Origin: Janthinobacterium sp. CG3
GTDB taxonomy: Bacteria; Pseudomonadota; Gammaproteobacteria; Burkholderiales; Burkholderiaceae_D
DNA length: 64,000 nt
Direction of reading: 5' to 3'
Assembly: GCF_000344615.1 (NCBI RefSeq)
Contig: NZ_KB467824.1
Span: 1,639,741-1,703,740, forward strand
Shown here one piece after another: positions 17,205 through 25,361 of the stretch. The notes below the pieces were generated by a model. That model was not told where the DNA came from. It saw nothing but the letters and a program-made list of their open reading frames with translations, and ran no database searches. The translations under genes and the position numbers were made by a program. Within the stretch, counting starts at the first letter, position 1. Each line of letters starts with the position of its first letter.

Positions 17205-17227
17205 CCGGGGCGGACCGCCCGCCCCGG
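17205..17227. terminator. GC hairpin between paralogs 3 and 2
   Basis: CCGGGGCGG (17205-17213) pairs perfectly with CCGCCCCGG (17219-17227) around a 5-base loop, immediately after the stop codon of paralog 3 and 33 bases before the start of paralog 2. Read leftward it is followed by CATTGTTTGG, a weak T-rich tail. It could be a partial terminator or stability hairpin that makes paralog 3 more or less abundant than the rest. Confidence 0.5.
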
Positions 17228-17854
17228 TCAACCATTCAGGACAATGATGCGATTGCCCTGCCGCTGCCAGCGCCCGCTGCGCGCCGGCGTGTCGGCGGCG
17301 CTGCGCAGCAGGCCGGGCGCGTGGCGCCTGGCCGAGCGCGTCAGCGCCGCCTGAACCTGGACCCGCGGATCGGCGTTGCCGGCGCCGGCCGCCCCGGCCC
17401 CCTTGGCGACGGCATCGGCGGCGTCGGCGGCGAAGCGCACGAACAGCCGCGCCACGTCGAATTCCTTGTCTTCCGGGCTGAGCCCCTCCAGTTCCATGCC
17501 GAAGATGCGCGCGGCGCGCGCCTTCAGGTCGCCGCGCCCGTCCGCGCCGGCAACCGCGCCGTTGCGGCCGACAGCGCCCGGGCTGCGAATCGGCAGCAGC
17601 ACCCGCGCCGCCGGCCGCAGCGCCGCCACCAGCGCGCCGCCCAGCGGCGTGTTCAGCAGCCCGGCGCCGCCGACCCGCGCCACCAGCGCCCCCAGGAAGG
17701 CGTCCAGTTCGGCGCTGCCGGCCACCTCCAGCAAGGCGGCGCCGAAGGCCATTTCGGTGTCCTCGTCGCCTTTCGGCGGGCGCGTCGGCGCCGGCGCCGC
17801 GGCGGCGGCGGCGATTTCAAGGTCGGGAATATAGTCCAGCAAACGACGCTCCAT
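17228..17854 (-). CDS. Gly-rich-core paralog 3 (first gene of the sigma-54 operon)
   Basis: A 208-aa member of the three-paralog family. I start at ATG 17854 (MERRLLDYIPDL), where the similarity to the other paralogs begins; the open frame extends to 18133, but that would run through the sigma-54 promoter. Conserved helix EMAFGAALLEV…AELDAFLG (34-55); hydrophobic core (56-95: LNTPLGGALVAALRPAARVL); conserved block MELEGLSPEDKEFDVARLFV; C-terminal SGRW-QRQGNRIIVLNG (193-208). The core is less glycine-zipper-like than in paralogs 1 and 2. No Cys cluster. As the first gene after the promoter it may be made in the largest amount. Confidence 0.72.
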   Translation of the reverse strand: MERRLLDYIPDLEIAAAAAAPAPTRPPKGDEDTEMAFGAALLEVAGSAELDAFLGALVARVGGAGLLNTPLGGALVAALRPAARVLLPIRSPGAVGRNGAVAGADGRGDLKARAARIFGMELEGLSPEDKEFDVARLFVRFAADAADAVAKGAGAAGAGNADPRVQVQAALTRSARRHAPGLLRSAADTPARSGRWQRQGNRIIVLNG

Positions 17855-17924
17855 GTGCGGCTCCGCTCGGAAAATGGGGGCAGGCGGCGCGTTGCCGCGC
17901 ATTGCTGCCGATAGCACTCGGTAT

Positions 17925-17940
17925 TGCAAGCGCCGTGCCA
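17925..17940 (-). promoter_or_regulatory. sigma-54 (-24/-12) promoter of the seven-gene operon
   Basis: Read leftward, TGGCACGGCGCTTGCA matches the sigma-54 consensus TGGCACG-N4-TTGCW at every defined position, with the preceding C and following G also favourable. The -12 GC is at 17927-17926, predicting a start point near 17914, 60 bases before the ATG of paralog 3. A sigma-54 activator is encoded at 8940-10304 at the other end of the operon. Confidence 0.85.
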
Positions 17941-18010
17941 GCGGCCGCCGCGGGCGCGCCGCGCCCGGCCCGGCCAGCGCCGGCGAAGCGCGCTTCGGAT
18001 TGGCCGCGGC

Positions 18011-18054
18011 GCCGGGCGGGGCCGCCGAAAACGCCTTCGGCGGCCCCGCCCGGC
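18011..18054. promoter_or_regulatory. perfect 19-bp inverted repeat, candidate enhancer (UAS)
   Basis: Arms GCCGGGCGGGGCCGCCGAA (18011-18029) and its exact complement (18036-18054) flank a 6-base spacer. The centre is about 119 bases upstream of the predicted sigma-54 start point, the usual range for activator sites. No T-run follows in either direction, so it is unlikely to be a simple terminator. Confidence 0.55.
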
Positions 18055-18148
18055 ACGCTATCGATACGCGTTTCACCCTGCCGGACATGGCATACGGGGT
18101 TTTGCATATCGATATAGCGCGGCAGCGCCACACTGCGACGAAAATTAG

Positions 18149-18177
18149 TTGCGCAAAAGGAATTTCATCGCTATGCT
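18149..18177 (+). promoter_or_regulatory. candidate sigma-70 promoter, rightward
   Basis: TTGCGC (18149-18154), 17-base spacer, TATGCT (18172-18177). It would drive the coiled-coil gene at 18428 with a leader of about 245 bases. Sequence match is fair but the long leader lowers confidence. Confidence 0.4.
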
Positions 18178-18427
18178 TCGACTATGACAAGCAATGTGGC
18201 GCCCGCGCCGGCCTGTCGGTCTCGCCCCCCGCCCCGTTGCCGAGACCCGTGTTACCCAGCCCGTTCCGCCGCCCTCCCCGCGCGGCAACCGTGTTACCCC
18301 TTCGGCCCCAATCCGCCGCGCAGCAGATGTTCCCAACATGCACAGAACCCGGCCGGCGCCGCGCCGACCACCCTGGGCAATGCCGCGCGCAAGTGTGTGC
18401 GCGCCAACGGACCGAAGGAGCCATGCC

Positions 18428-18937
18428 ATGACCGCCACCACCGCACGCAACAGCGCCACCGTTAACGCCAACCTCCCCGGCAGCAGCCTTGCGGCCCGCT
18501 TGCGTACCCTGTGGCACGCGCTGCGTCGCGAGCGCGGCGCCAGCGCCGACGCCGCCGCGGCGGCCGTGCCGCGCGCCGCGCTGGAGGCGGCACTGGCCGA
18601 GCAGCAGCGCAAGAACGCCGAACTGGCGCGCATCACGCTGCGCCAGCTCGACACCATTGGCGCCCAGGCCGGCCGCCTGCAGGCGATGGCGGCGGCGCAG
18701 GCCGCCACGGCCGGCGCCGCCGCCCGCCTCGAAGACCGGTTGGCGCTGGTCAGCCATGACAAGGCGCGCGAGCGGCGCGCCAGCGAATTGCTGGGCGCGG
18801 CGCTGGCGCGCGCCCACCAGCGCCTGGAAACCATCCCGCACTTGGAGGCCGACCTGAGCGCGCTACGCGACCGGCTGGCGCAGCAGCAGGCCGCCGAACA
18901 GCGCCCGACGGCGAGCCTGGCGCGCGAAGTCTCCTGA
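18428..18937 (+). CDS. coiled-coil protein of unknown function
   Basis: A 169-aa, Ala/Arg/Leu-rich protein that is almost wholly alpha-helical: residues about 45-165 form long heptad-like stretches (LEAALAEQQRKNAELARITL, RQLDTIGAQAGRLQAMAAAQ, LEADLSALRDRLAQQQAAEQ). No signal peptide, membrane span or enzyme motif is seen. GGAG at 18417-18420 lies 7 bases before the ATG at 18428; an ATG at 18423 is closed at once by a stop. It is divergent from the sigma-54 operon and could be a structural helper of that system or an unrelated gene. Confidence 0.65.
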   Translation: MTATTARNSATVNANLPGSSLAARLRTLWHALRRERGASADAAAAAVPRAALEAALAEQQRKNAELARITLRQLDTIGAQAGRLQAMAAAQAATAGAAARLEDRLALVSHDKARERRASELLGAALARAHQRLETIPHLEADLSALRDRLAQQQAAEQRPTASLAREVS

Positions 18938-18973
18938 CGCCGGCCAGCCGCCCGCCCTTGGGCGTGGCCGGCG
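18938..18973 (+). terminator. hairpin after the coiled-coil gene
   Basis: CGCCGGCCA (18938-18946) pairs with TGGCCGGCG (18965-18973), with a second CGCCC/GGGCG stem inside the loop. It starts at the base after the stop codon. No T-run follows, so its efficiency as a terminator is doubtful. Confidence 0.4.
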
Positions 18974-19158
18974 CCGTCTCGCTGCTGCTGGCGTGGATGG
19001 CGCAACTGATCCGGCGCTGCGCCGGCTGCAGTCGTCAACAGCGCTTCAAGGTCCGATGCCAAACCGTGGTGAGGTAATGCCGTGCCTACTCCATCCGCAC
19101 ACGCGTCGAGGCAACCGCCACGTTCGAATCAGACGAGGTCATCACCTGCTTTGACGGT

Positions 19159-19398
19159 TTGCCTTTTACACCGGCAATGCTGAAGGGATTGGCCGTGCCC
19201 ACATCGGTTTCGCTTGCATTGAACGAACAAAACTTCCAGGCGAAGCTGCTTGGTTTACGTTCTGCGCACTTCTCCGAGCCGATAGTATGGGGCGATTTCG
19301 CGCCATTAGATCTACGCGTGCGGATTTACGCCGCCTTGGACGAAGCCAGCGGCCTCGTCACTCCAGGAGTATTGTGGCAACCGGACTATGTGCGGTAA
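19159..19398 (+). pseudogene. fragment or small hypothetical protein
   Basis: The 79 codons from TTG 19159 encode MPFTPAMLKGLAVPTSVSLA… ending GVLWQPDYVR. The same frame is open back to a stop near 19077 with sensible residues (YSIRTRVEATATFESDEVIT) but no start codon there, which suggests the 3' end of a decayed gene. I see no known domain. The rest of 18974-19437 holds nothing I can support. Confidence 0.35.
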
Positions 19399-19437
19399 GC
19401 AGCGCCGGCAGGGGATGCCGGCGGTTTTTCGGGCAAC

Positions 19438-20004
19438 TTACGCCTTCGGCAGCGTGACGCCGCTCTGGCCCTGGTATTTGCCGTCGCGGTCTTTGTACGA
19501 GGTTTCGCACACTTCGTCGCTTTCAAAGAACAGCACCTGGGCGCAGCCTTCGCCGGCGTAGATCTTGGCCGGCAGCGGCGTGGTGTTGGAGAATTCCAGC
19601 GTCACGTAGCCTTCCCACTCCGGCTCGAACGGCGTCACGTTGACGATGATGCCGCAGCGCGCGTAGGTCGATTTGCCCAGGCAGATCGTCAGCACGCTGC
19701 GCGGAATGCGGAAGAATTCAATGGTGCGGGCCAGCGCGAACGAGTTCGGCGGGATGATGCAGACGTCGCTCTTGACGTCGACGAAGGAGTTCGAGTCGAA
19801 GTTTTTCGGATCGACGATGGTGCTGTTGATGTTCGTGAAGATCTTGAACTCGTCGGCGCAGCGGATGTCGTAACCGTACGAGGAGGTGCCGTAGGAGATG
19901 ACTTTTCTGCCGTCGACCGCGCGCACCTGGTTCGGTTCGAACGGCGAGATCATGCCGGTTTCTGCCGCCATACGGCGTATCCATTTATCGCTTTTAATCG
20001 TCAT
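19438..20004 (-). CDS. dcd: dCTP deaminase
   Basis: Deaminates dCTP to dUTP, which dUTPase converts to dUMP, the substrate of ThyA. The 188-aa length is standard. Motifs: [11 protein letters not shown] near the N-terminus, [47 protein letters not shown] with the Ser, Arg and catalytic Glu of the family (the Glu in EWEG region), and a C-terminal [13 protein letters not shown] that closes over the nucleotide. It is a single gene transcribed leftward, convergent with the fragment at 19159. Confidence 0.95.
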   Translation of the reverse strand: MTIKSDKWIRRMAAETGMISPFEPNQVRAVDGRKVISYGTSSYGYDIRCADEFKIFTNINSTIVDPKNFDSNSFVDVKSDVCIIPPNSFALARTIEFFRIPRSVLTICLGKSTYARCGIIVNVTPFEPEWEGYVTLEFSNTTPLPAKIYAGEGCAQVLFFESDEVCETSYKDRDGKYQGQSGVTLPKA

Positions 20005-20171
20005 CGCACAGGCATTTTCTTAAGAATTTCAAGGGAGAGGCGGGGGCGGCGGGCGCCATGGCGGCATCCGGCCCGAATACCGCGATTTTACGCGAAAAAG
20101 GCCGCGCTTATGGCCCGCTGGACACATTTTTCGCGGTACCGCCCTGCCCCCCGGCGCTTTTCGCTGCGCAA

Positions 20172-20975
20172 TTACCGCTTCGACGCCAACAACGCCCCGA
20201 TCATCTCGCGCGTCTCCTTGGCGGCGCGCTCCGGCGACTCCATCGGGAACAGGTGGCCGCCCGGTATCTGGCGGAAGAAGCGCCCGACCAGCTTGCGCGT
20301 CGGCCCCAGTCCCGCCTGGCGGCATTCGACCGACTCGGTGCCGCCGATGAAGCCGATCGGCACCGGGTACTTGCCCGTCACCAGGCTACCGATGTGGTGC
20401 GGCAGACTGCGGTAGACGTCGGTTTCGATTTCGCGCGTGAAGCGTAGCTGCATGCCCTGCGGATGCGGCGCCAGGCCGCTGTCGATATAGTCGCGCAGCA
20501 CCTGCGGCGCCCAGGCCGCGAACATCTGCTTGGACGCGAAGTGCTGGTAGGCGGCCTCAGCGTCCGGCCACAGCTTGCGCCGGCGCACCGAAAAACGCGC
20601 CGGCGAGTAGCGCTCGCCCAGCGCGCTGTTGCGCAGCAGCCGCAGCACCATCGCGCGCCAGCCCGCCACCACCGGCGAGTCGAGCAGCACCACGCAGCGC
20701 ACCAGGTCGGGCCGCGCCTTCGCCACCATCAGGCTGAGCATGCCGCCCAGCGAGTGGCCCAGCAAAATCACCGGCTGCTGGTAGCGCAACTCCAGCTCGT
20801 CGATGTACTCCTGCACCAGCGCGCCCCAGCCGGTCTCGACCGGATACTCCGGGTTGTGGGCGTGCATGTCGAGCGCCTGGATGTGGAAGTCCCGACCCAG
20901 CAGGTCGAAAAAGCGGCGATAGGTGCCGGCCGGGTAGCTGTTGGCGTGGGCAAAGTGCAATTGCGGTTTCGTCAT
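20172..20975 (-). CDS. alpha/beta hydrolase
   Basis: A 267-aa alpha/beta-hydrolase-fold protein. It begins MTKPQLHFAHANSYPAGTYR, with the oxyanion region HANSYPAG in place of the usual HGxxxG. The nucleophile elbow is LLGHSLGGML (GHSLG), and the acid and base are likely Asp in CVVLLDSPV or later and His in IPGGHLFPMESPE near the C-terminus. I use ATG 20975; the open frame continues upstream but without similarity. The substrate is unknown. No signal peptide, so probably cytoplasmic. Confidence 0.82.
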   Translation of the reverse strand: MTKPQLHFAHANSYPAGTYRRFFDLLGRDFHIQALDMHAHNPEYPVETGWGALVQEYIDELELRYQQPVILLGHSLGGMLSLMVAKARPDLVRCVVLLDSPVVAGWRAMVLRLLRNSALGERYSPARFSVRRRKLWPDAEAAYQHFASKQMFAAWAPQVLRDYIDSGLAPHPQGMQLRFTREIETDVYRSLPHHIGSLVTGKYPVPIGFIGGTESVECRQAGLGPTRKLVGRFFRQIPGGHLFPMESPERAAKETREMIGALLASKR

Positions 20976-21094
20976 TTTTATAGTGGGCGCCCGGATCGCG
21001 GGCCGCCGTCTCCGATGTGTGGCAAGGTTGGCCCAATTGTAAGGGGCGGCGGCGGCCACAAATCAGAGGAAGCCCTCTAGATTGCCGCGTCCGC

Positions 21095-21751
21095 TCAGGC
21101 GACGAAGGACGCCAGCACCGTGCGCAGCTCGTCCATCGAGTCGACCACGCAAAAGGCGCCGTCGAAGGCGTGGCCTCGGGTCAAGTCGGTGCGCAAGACG
21201 ATGCATTCGAGCCCCGCCGCGTTGGCCGCGCGCAGTCCGCGCGGCGAATCCTCCACCGCCAGGCATGCGTGCGCCGGCAAGCCCAGGCGCTCCAGCCCCA
21301 TCAAATAGCTATCCGGCTCGGGCTTTTCGTTGATATACATTTCGCGCCAGACGACGAAGTCGAAATAGCCGGCCAGCCTGCTGTCGCGGTGGCTTTGTTC
21401 GAAGTGTTCGCGGAAGCTGCCGGTGACGACGCCCATCGGCACGCGCCGCCACAGGTCGGACAGGACGGCGTCGACGCTGGAGTTGATCAGATTGTCCGCC
21501 TGCGCCAACTTCTCGCCGAAACGCCGGTTGCGTTCCCGCCGCAGCGCCTCGATGCGCTGTTCGCTATACCCCTTTTGCTGCAGCAAATGCCAAGCGCCGT
21601 AGCTGTAACACAAAAACCAGTCGAAAAACTGTTTCCGCGTCAACGCAATGCCGTGCTCGAGCAGCACTTCCCGGTTGGTTTCATAGAACAGCTGTTCGGT
21701 ATTGACCAGAACGCCGTCGTTGTCCCACAGCACACCCTTAATCTTTTTCAT
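21095..21751 (-). CDS. HAD-superfamily hydrolase
   Basis: A 218-aa phosphatase-like protein. Motif I is LWDNDGVLVNTE (nucleophile Asp and acid Asp), motif II MGVVTGSF, motif III Lys in NEKPEPDSY and motif IV VEDSPRGLRAA. The cap domain lies between about 20 and 90, as in subfamily I sugar or glycolate phosphatases. Start is ATG 21751; a TTG at 21772 overlapping the preceding stop is possible but adds only seven residues. It lies directly after the TauE gene and is probably co-transcribed. Substrate unknown. Confidence 0.85.
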   Translation of the reverse strand: MKKIKGVLWDNDGVLVNTEQLFYETNREVLLEHGIALTRKQFFDWFLCYSYGAWHLLQQKGYSEQRIEALRRERNRRFGEKLAQADNLINSSVDAVLSDLWRRVPMGVVTGSFREHFEQSHRDSRLAGYFDFVVWREMYINEKPEPDSYLMGLERLGLPAHACLAVEDSPRGLRAANAAGLECIVLRTDLTRGHAFDGAFCVVDSMDELRTVLASFVA

Positions 21752-21768
21752 GGTCGAGGAAAATCCAA

Positions 21769-22533
21769 TCAATGGCCGGTGAGGACGTCGTAGCCGAGCT
21801 TGACGATCAGCGTGACCAGCAAAAACAGGAACAGCACGCGCACGAAGGCGGAGCCGCGCCGCACGGCGATCCAGGTGCCGGTCAGCGCGCCCAGGATATT
21901 GCAGACGGCCATGGGCACGGCAACGGCGTACATGACATTGCCGGCGGGGATGAAGAAGGCCAGCGCGGCGACGTTGGTGGCGATGTTGACGACTTTCGCG
22001 CAGGCCGACGCCAGCAGGAAGTCAAAGGCGAAAAAGCGAATGAACAGGAAAATTAGGAAACTGCCGGTGCCGGGACCGAACAGGCCGTCGTAAAAGCCGA
22101 TGACGCCGCCGATCAGCACCGTCAGCACGCGTTCGCGCCGGCCGAAGGCGCGCTCGACCTGGACGCTGCCGAAGTCCTTCTTGATGAAGGTGTAGACCGC
22201 CATCACCACCAGCAACACCAGCACCACCGGGCGCACCACGTGCTGCGGCACCGCCGACACCGCCATCGCGCCCAGGAAGGACATGGCGAAGGCCGCCGCC
22301 GCCGCCGGCAACACTAACTTCCACGGCACCCGCACCCGGCCGACATAGGACTTGGCCGCGAATATCGTGCCCCAGCAGGCGGCGAATTTATTCGTGCCCA
22401 TCAAGGGGGCCGACGCCATCGACGGCATCAGGTTGAACAGCGCCGGCATCTGGATCAGGCCGCCGCCGCCGACGGCCGCGTCGATCAAGCCGGCGAAAAA
22501 CGCGAACAGGCATAGCAGCGAAATGGTGACCAT
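21769..22533 (-). CDS. TauE/SafE-family membrane transporter
   Basis: A 254-aa inner-membrane protein with about eight hydrophobic spans. The family signature is a duplicated Gly-rich segment: FAGLIDAAVGGGGLIQMPAL near the N-terminus and GFYDGLFGPGTGSFLIFLFI in the second half. Family members move sulfite, sulfoacetate or other organosulfur anions; the substrate here is not known. AGGAAA precedes ATG 22533; the open frame upstream (to 23499) is not coding. The divergent LysR gene may control it. Confidence 0.88.
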   Translation of the reverse strand: MVTISLLCLFAFFAGLIDAAVGGGGLIQMPALFNLMPSMASAPLMGTNKFAACWGTIFAAKSYVGRVRVPWKLVLPAAAAAFAMSFLGAMAVSAVPQHVVRPVVLVLLVVMAVYTFIKKDFGSVQVERAFGRRERVLTVLIGGVIGFYDGLFGPGTGSFLIFLFIRFFAFDFLLASACAKVVNIATNVAALAFFIPAGNVMYAVAVPMAVCNILGALTGTWIAVRRGSAFVRVLFLFLLVTLIVKLGYDVLTGH

Positions 22534-22674
22534 GGTTTCCTGAAGTGATGTGGGGCAACGAAACGAGTATAGGGCGCCGCCATTGAATCTGGATGCAACG
22601 CCACGTTGCGGAAAACGCAAGCGTCTAAACTTGTACAATTGCGTCTTGAAACCAAACAGCGGAGCCGCGGCGGC

Positions 22675-23598
22675 ATGTCGATCAAACTGATGTGGGAAAT
22701 CGGGACCTTTTGCACGGTCGTCGACAAGGGCAGCTTCGTCCACGCGGCGCGCGCGCTGGGCTGTTCGCCAAGCGCGGTGACGCGCGCGATCCAGCACCTG
22801 GAAGAGGCCATTGGCGCCGAGCTGATCCTGCGTACCCAGAAGCAGCTGACCTTGACCGCCGCCGGCGACTGCTACTACGCCTTCGCCAAGCACCTGCTGG
22901 AGACCCAGGCCGAGGCGCAGGACCAGTTGGCCGAGCTGGGCAGCACCCCGCAGGGCTGGGTGCGCATTTCGGCGCCGGAGATCTTGGCGCTGGGATTCTT
23001 GCCAAAAACGGTGGCGCGCTTTTCCCGGGCCTACCCAAACGTGCAGATCGACATCCGTTTCTCCGACAAGAGCATCGATCCGATCGAGGAAAAGCTCGAC
23101 TTCGCGATCCGCGGCGCCTTCCCCAAGTCGAGCGAGCTGATCGGCTACCCGCTGTGGAACTACCGGCGCTATCTGTACGCCGCCCCGGACTACCTGGCGC
23201 GCAGGGGCACGCCGCGCGAGCCGGAAGAACTGGCCGGCCACGACGTTATCATGCACACCGCCCCGCGCATCCTGCGCGACTGGCATTTCGTTTCCGCCGA
23301 ACGCAGCCTGAGCAACACCATCAAGCCGCGCCACCGCTTCACCTCCGGCATCGCCACCTTCCAGGCGGCGACGGAGGCCGCCGGCATCGCCCGGCTGGCC
23401 AGCTGGCTGGCCGAGCCGGCGCTGGCCGCGGGCAAGCTGGTCAAGGTGTGCGCAGCGTACCGGCTGGCCTCGTCGAAGGCGGTAGACCCGAGCATGCACG
23501 CGGTGTACGGCTCGCCCCGGCTGAGCAAGGGCGCACGCCTATTCCTTGAGGAAATCCGCAAACAGGGGCTGGAAATCCCCGACGAGCGCGTTGCATGA
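22675..23598 (+). CDS. LysR-family transcriptional regulator
   Basis: A 307-aa regulator with an N-terminal winged helix-turn-helix (VDKGSFVHAARALGCSPSAV, then RAIQHLEEAIGAELILRTQK) and a periplasmic-binding-like effector domain (GWVRISAPEILALGFLPKTV, then DFAIRGAFPKSSELI). I start at ATG 22675 (MSIKLMWEIGTFCTVV), the usual position relative to the HTH; upstream codons to 22606 look non-coding. It is divergent from the TauE transporter with 141 bases between, the standard arrangement for a LysR protein and its target. Confidence 0.9.
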   Translation: MSIKLMWEIGTFCTVVDKGSFVHAARALGCSPSAVTRAIQHLEEAIGAELILRTQKQLTLTAAGDCYYAFAKHLLETQAEAQDQLAELGSTPQGWVRISAPEILALGFLPKTVARFSRAYPNVQIDIRFSDKSIDPIEEKLDFAIRGAFPKSSELIGYPLWNYRRYLYAAPDYLARRGTPREPEELAGHDVIMHTAPRILRDWHFVSAERSLSNTIKPRHRFTSGIATFQAATEAAGIARLASWLAEPALAAGKLVKVCAAYRLASSKAVDPSMHAVYGSPRLSKGARLFLEEIRKQGLEIPDERVA

Positions 23599-23805
23599 CG
23601 GCGTTGCCGCGCCGCCCGCCTGTGGTTTTATACACGAATCCAAACGAACATCGCGCCGCGCGACCAACGCCCGGGCGTGGCTCGCGCGGTCCGTAGGTTG
23701 GCTTGCAAGGCAATGATGAATTGCAGTTAACTTTTTTCGTTTATGTTGAACTCTGATTACTCGCTGATCAAATTTGATCGCGCGTAACCTTCTGAGGAGA
23801 CAAAA

Positions 23806-25158
23806 ATGATGACATTCGCATTGGCACGGACGGTAAAGCTGCTGGCAGGCATCGCAATTGGCGCATCGGCGCTGGCGTCGGCGCCACAAGCGCTGGCTGC
23901 CAACAATTACCCGGTGGTGCTGGTCCACGGCTTCCTCGGCTTCGGACCCGACGAATTGCAGGGCAGCGGCTTCCGCTACTGGGGCGGCAACAACGACGTC
24001 GCCGCGCATATGCGTAGCTTCAACGGCAACCACCAGGTGTTCGCGGCGGCGGTCGGCCCGGTCAGTTCCAACTGGGACCGCGCGGTGGAGCTGTTCTACC
24101 AGGTCAAGGGCGGTTGCGCCGACTACGGCGTGCGCCACACCGCCAGCTCGGCCGCGTTCGGCGCGCTGCAAAAGCCGGCCGGCAAATGCTGGGCGGCCGA
24201 CCCGGCCAACAATCCGAACCATTACCCGCTGGCGCTCTACCCCGCCTGGGACGCCAGCCATCCGATCCACTTGGTGGCGCACAGCCAGGGCGGCCAGACC
24301 GTCCGCACGCTGATCCAGTTGCTGGAAAACGGCCCGCCCAACGGCAGCGAGGGCGACGGCGCGCTGTACGCCGGCGGCAAGACCGGCTGGGTCAAGAGCG
24401 CCACCACCATTTCCACGCCGCACAACGGCACCACCTTGCGCGATGTCATTGTCGACTACGTGCCGAAGGTCTCGGAGCTGGCCGGCCAAATCGTCGAGGT
24501 CGCCGGCCTTGGCGGCAGCAACAATCCGATCTACAAGTTCCGACTGGAACAATTCGGCCTGGCGCAAGGCCCGGCCGAATCGTTCCGCGACTTCCTTGAG
24601 CGCATCAAGGGCGCGCCGTTCTGGGCGCTGGCCAACCACAACTCGGCGCAATGGGAACTGGGGCCGGACGGCGCCAAGGAACTCAACGGCTGGGTCAAGA
24701 CCTCGCCCAACGTCTATTACTATTCAGTCGGCGGCGACGCCACCGAACCGGGCGCGCCATGCTGCAACAATACCGACCGGGTCATCGCGCCTTTCCAGAG
24801 CGCCGCTTATCGCTACGCGCGCAACGACATGATTTTCTTCAGCAAACCCACCGCCGGCGAATGGGTGGTGCCGTCCATCCTGCAACCAGGCATGGGTTCG
24901 TACACCCAGTCGGGCAGCGGGCGGGTGCTGATCGACAGCAGCTGGTTCCCCAACGACGGCGTGGTCAACACTGTCAGCATGAAGGCGCCGTCCGGACAGC
25001 CGCAGCGCAACTACGACGGCAGCTCGGTGCGCGGCGCATGGAACTATCTGGGCTACTACCGCGGCTACGACCACTTTGACGTGATCGGCTGGCTCAATCC
25101 GTCCAGCGCCGTGTATCCGCTGTACGACGACGTCAGCACTATCATCTACGGCCTGTAG
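23806..25158 (+). CDS. secreted lipase, family I.5-like
   Basis: A 450-aa secreted triacylglycerol lipase precursor. A signal peptide (MMTFALARTVKLLAGIAIGA…ALA) leads into NNYPVVLVHGFLGFGPDEL with the oxyanion-hole motif. The nucleophile Ser160 is in AHSQGG, with Ala in place of the first Gly of GxSxG as in the Bacillus/Geobacillus/Staphylococcus lipases. Acid and base are likely Asp in PNDGVVNTVSM and His in GYDHFDVIGW. DYGVRHTASSAAFG and KCWAADPANN fit the zinc-domain insert of the family. GAGGAG precedes the ATG. It is a single gene, and the 207 bases upstream contain an A+T-rich stretch likely to hold its promoter. Confidence 0.88.
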   Translation: MMTFALARTVKLLAGIAIGASALASAPQALAANNYPVVLVHGFLGFGPDELQGSGFRYWGGNNDVAAHMRSFNGNHQVFAAAVGPVSSNWDRAVELFYQVKGGCADYGVRHTASSAAFGALQKPAGKCWAADPANNPNHYPLALYPAWDASHPIHLVAHSQGGQTVRTLIQLLENGPPNGSEGDGALYAGGKTGWVKSATTISTPHNGTTLRDVIVDYVPKVSELAGQIVEVAGLGGSNNPIYKFRLEQFGLAQGPAESFRDFLERIKGAPFWALANHNSAQWELGPDGAKELNGWVKTSPNVYYYSVGGDATEPGAPCCNNTDRVIAPFQSAAYRYARNDMIFFSKPTAGEWVVPSILQPGMGSYTQSGSGRVLIDSSWFPNDGVVNTVSMKAPSGQPQRNYDGSSVRGAWNYLGYYRGYDHFDVIGWLNPSSAVYPLYDDVSTIIYGL

Positions 25159-25361
25159 TGCGACCGGTGCCGGCGCGGCCGCCTTGGCCGCCGCGCCGGT
25201 ACCCTACCACTTGGCCTTCCCTGCAAGCAATCCCCCATGTAGTCAAGTACTTGCCGTACGTATCGATGATGAGGAACAATACCACTTCAATACCCATTGA
25301 CAGCCTATTTTTCGCCATGTAAAGTTGCTGAAAACTTAAGTCGAAGGCTGGGCGACCAGAT

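Noticed and set aside
17855-18133. N-terminal extension of paralog 3 to 18133
   Set aside because: It would place the exact sigma-54 promoter inside the coding region, and the extra residues resemble neither paralog; the ATG at 17854 aligns with family starts.
18958-19077. 39-codon frame with a hydrophobic helix (GVAGAVSLLLAWMAQLIRRC)
   Set aside because: Only a TTG or GTG start without a ribosome site, and it overlaps the hairpin after the coiled-coil gene; too weak to call.
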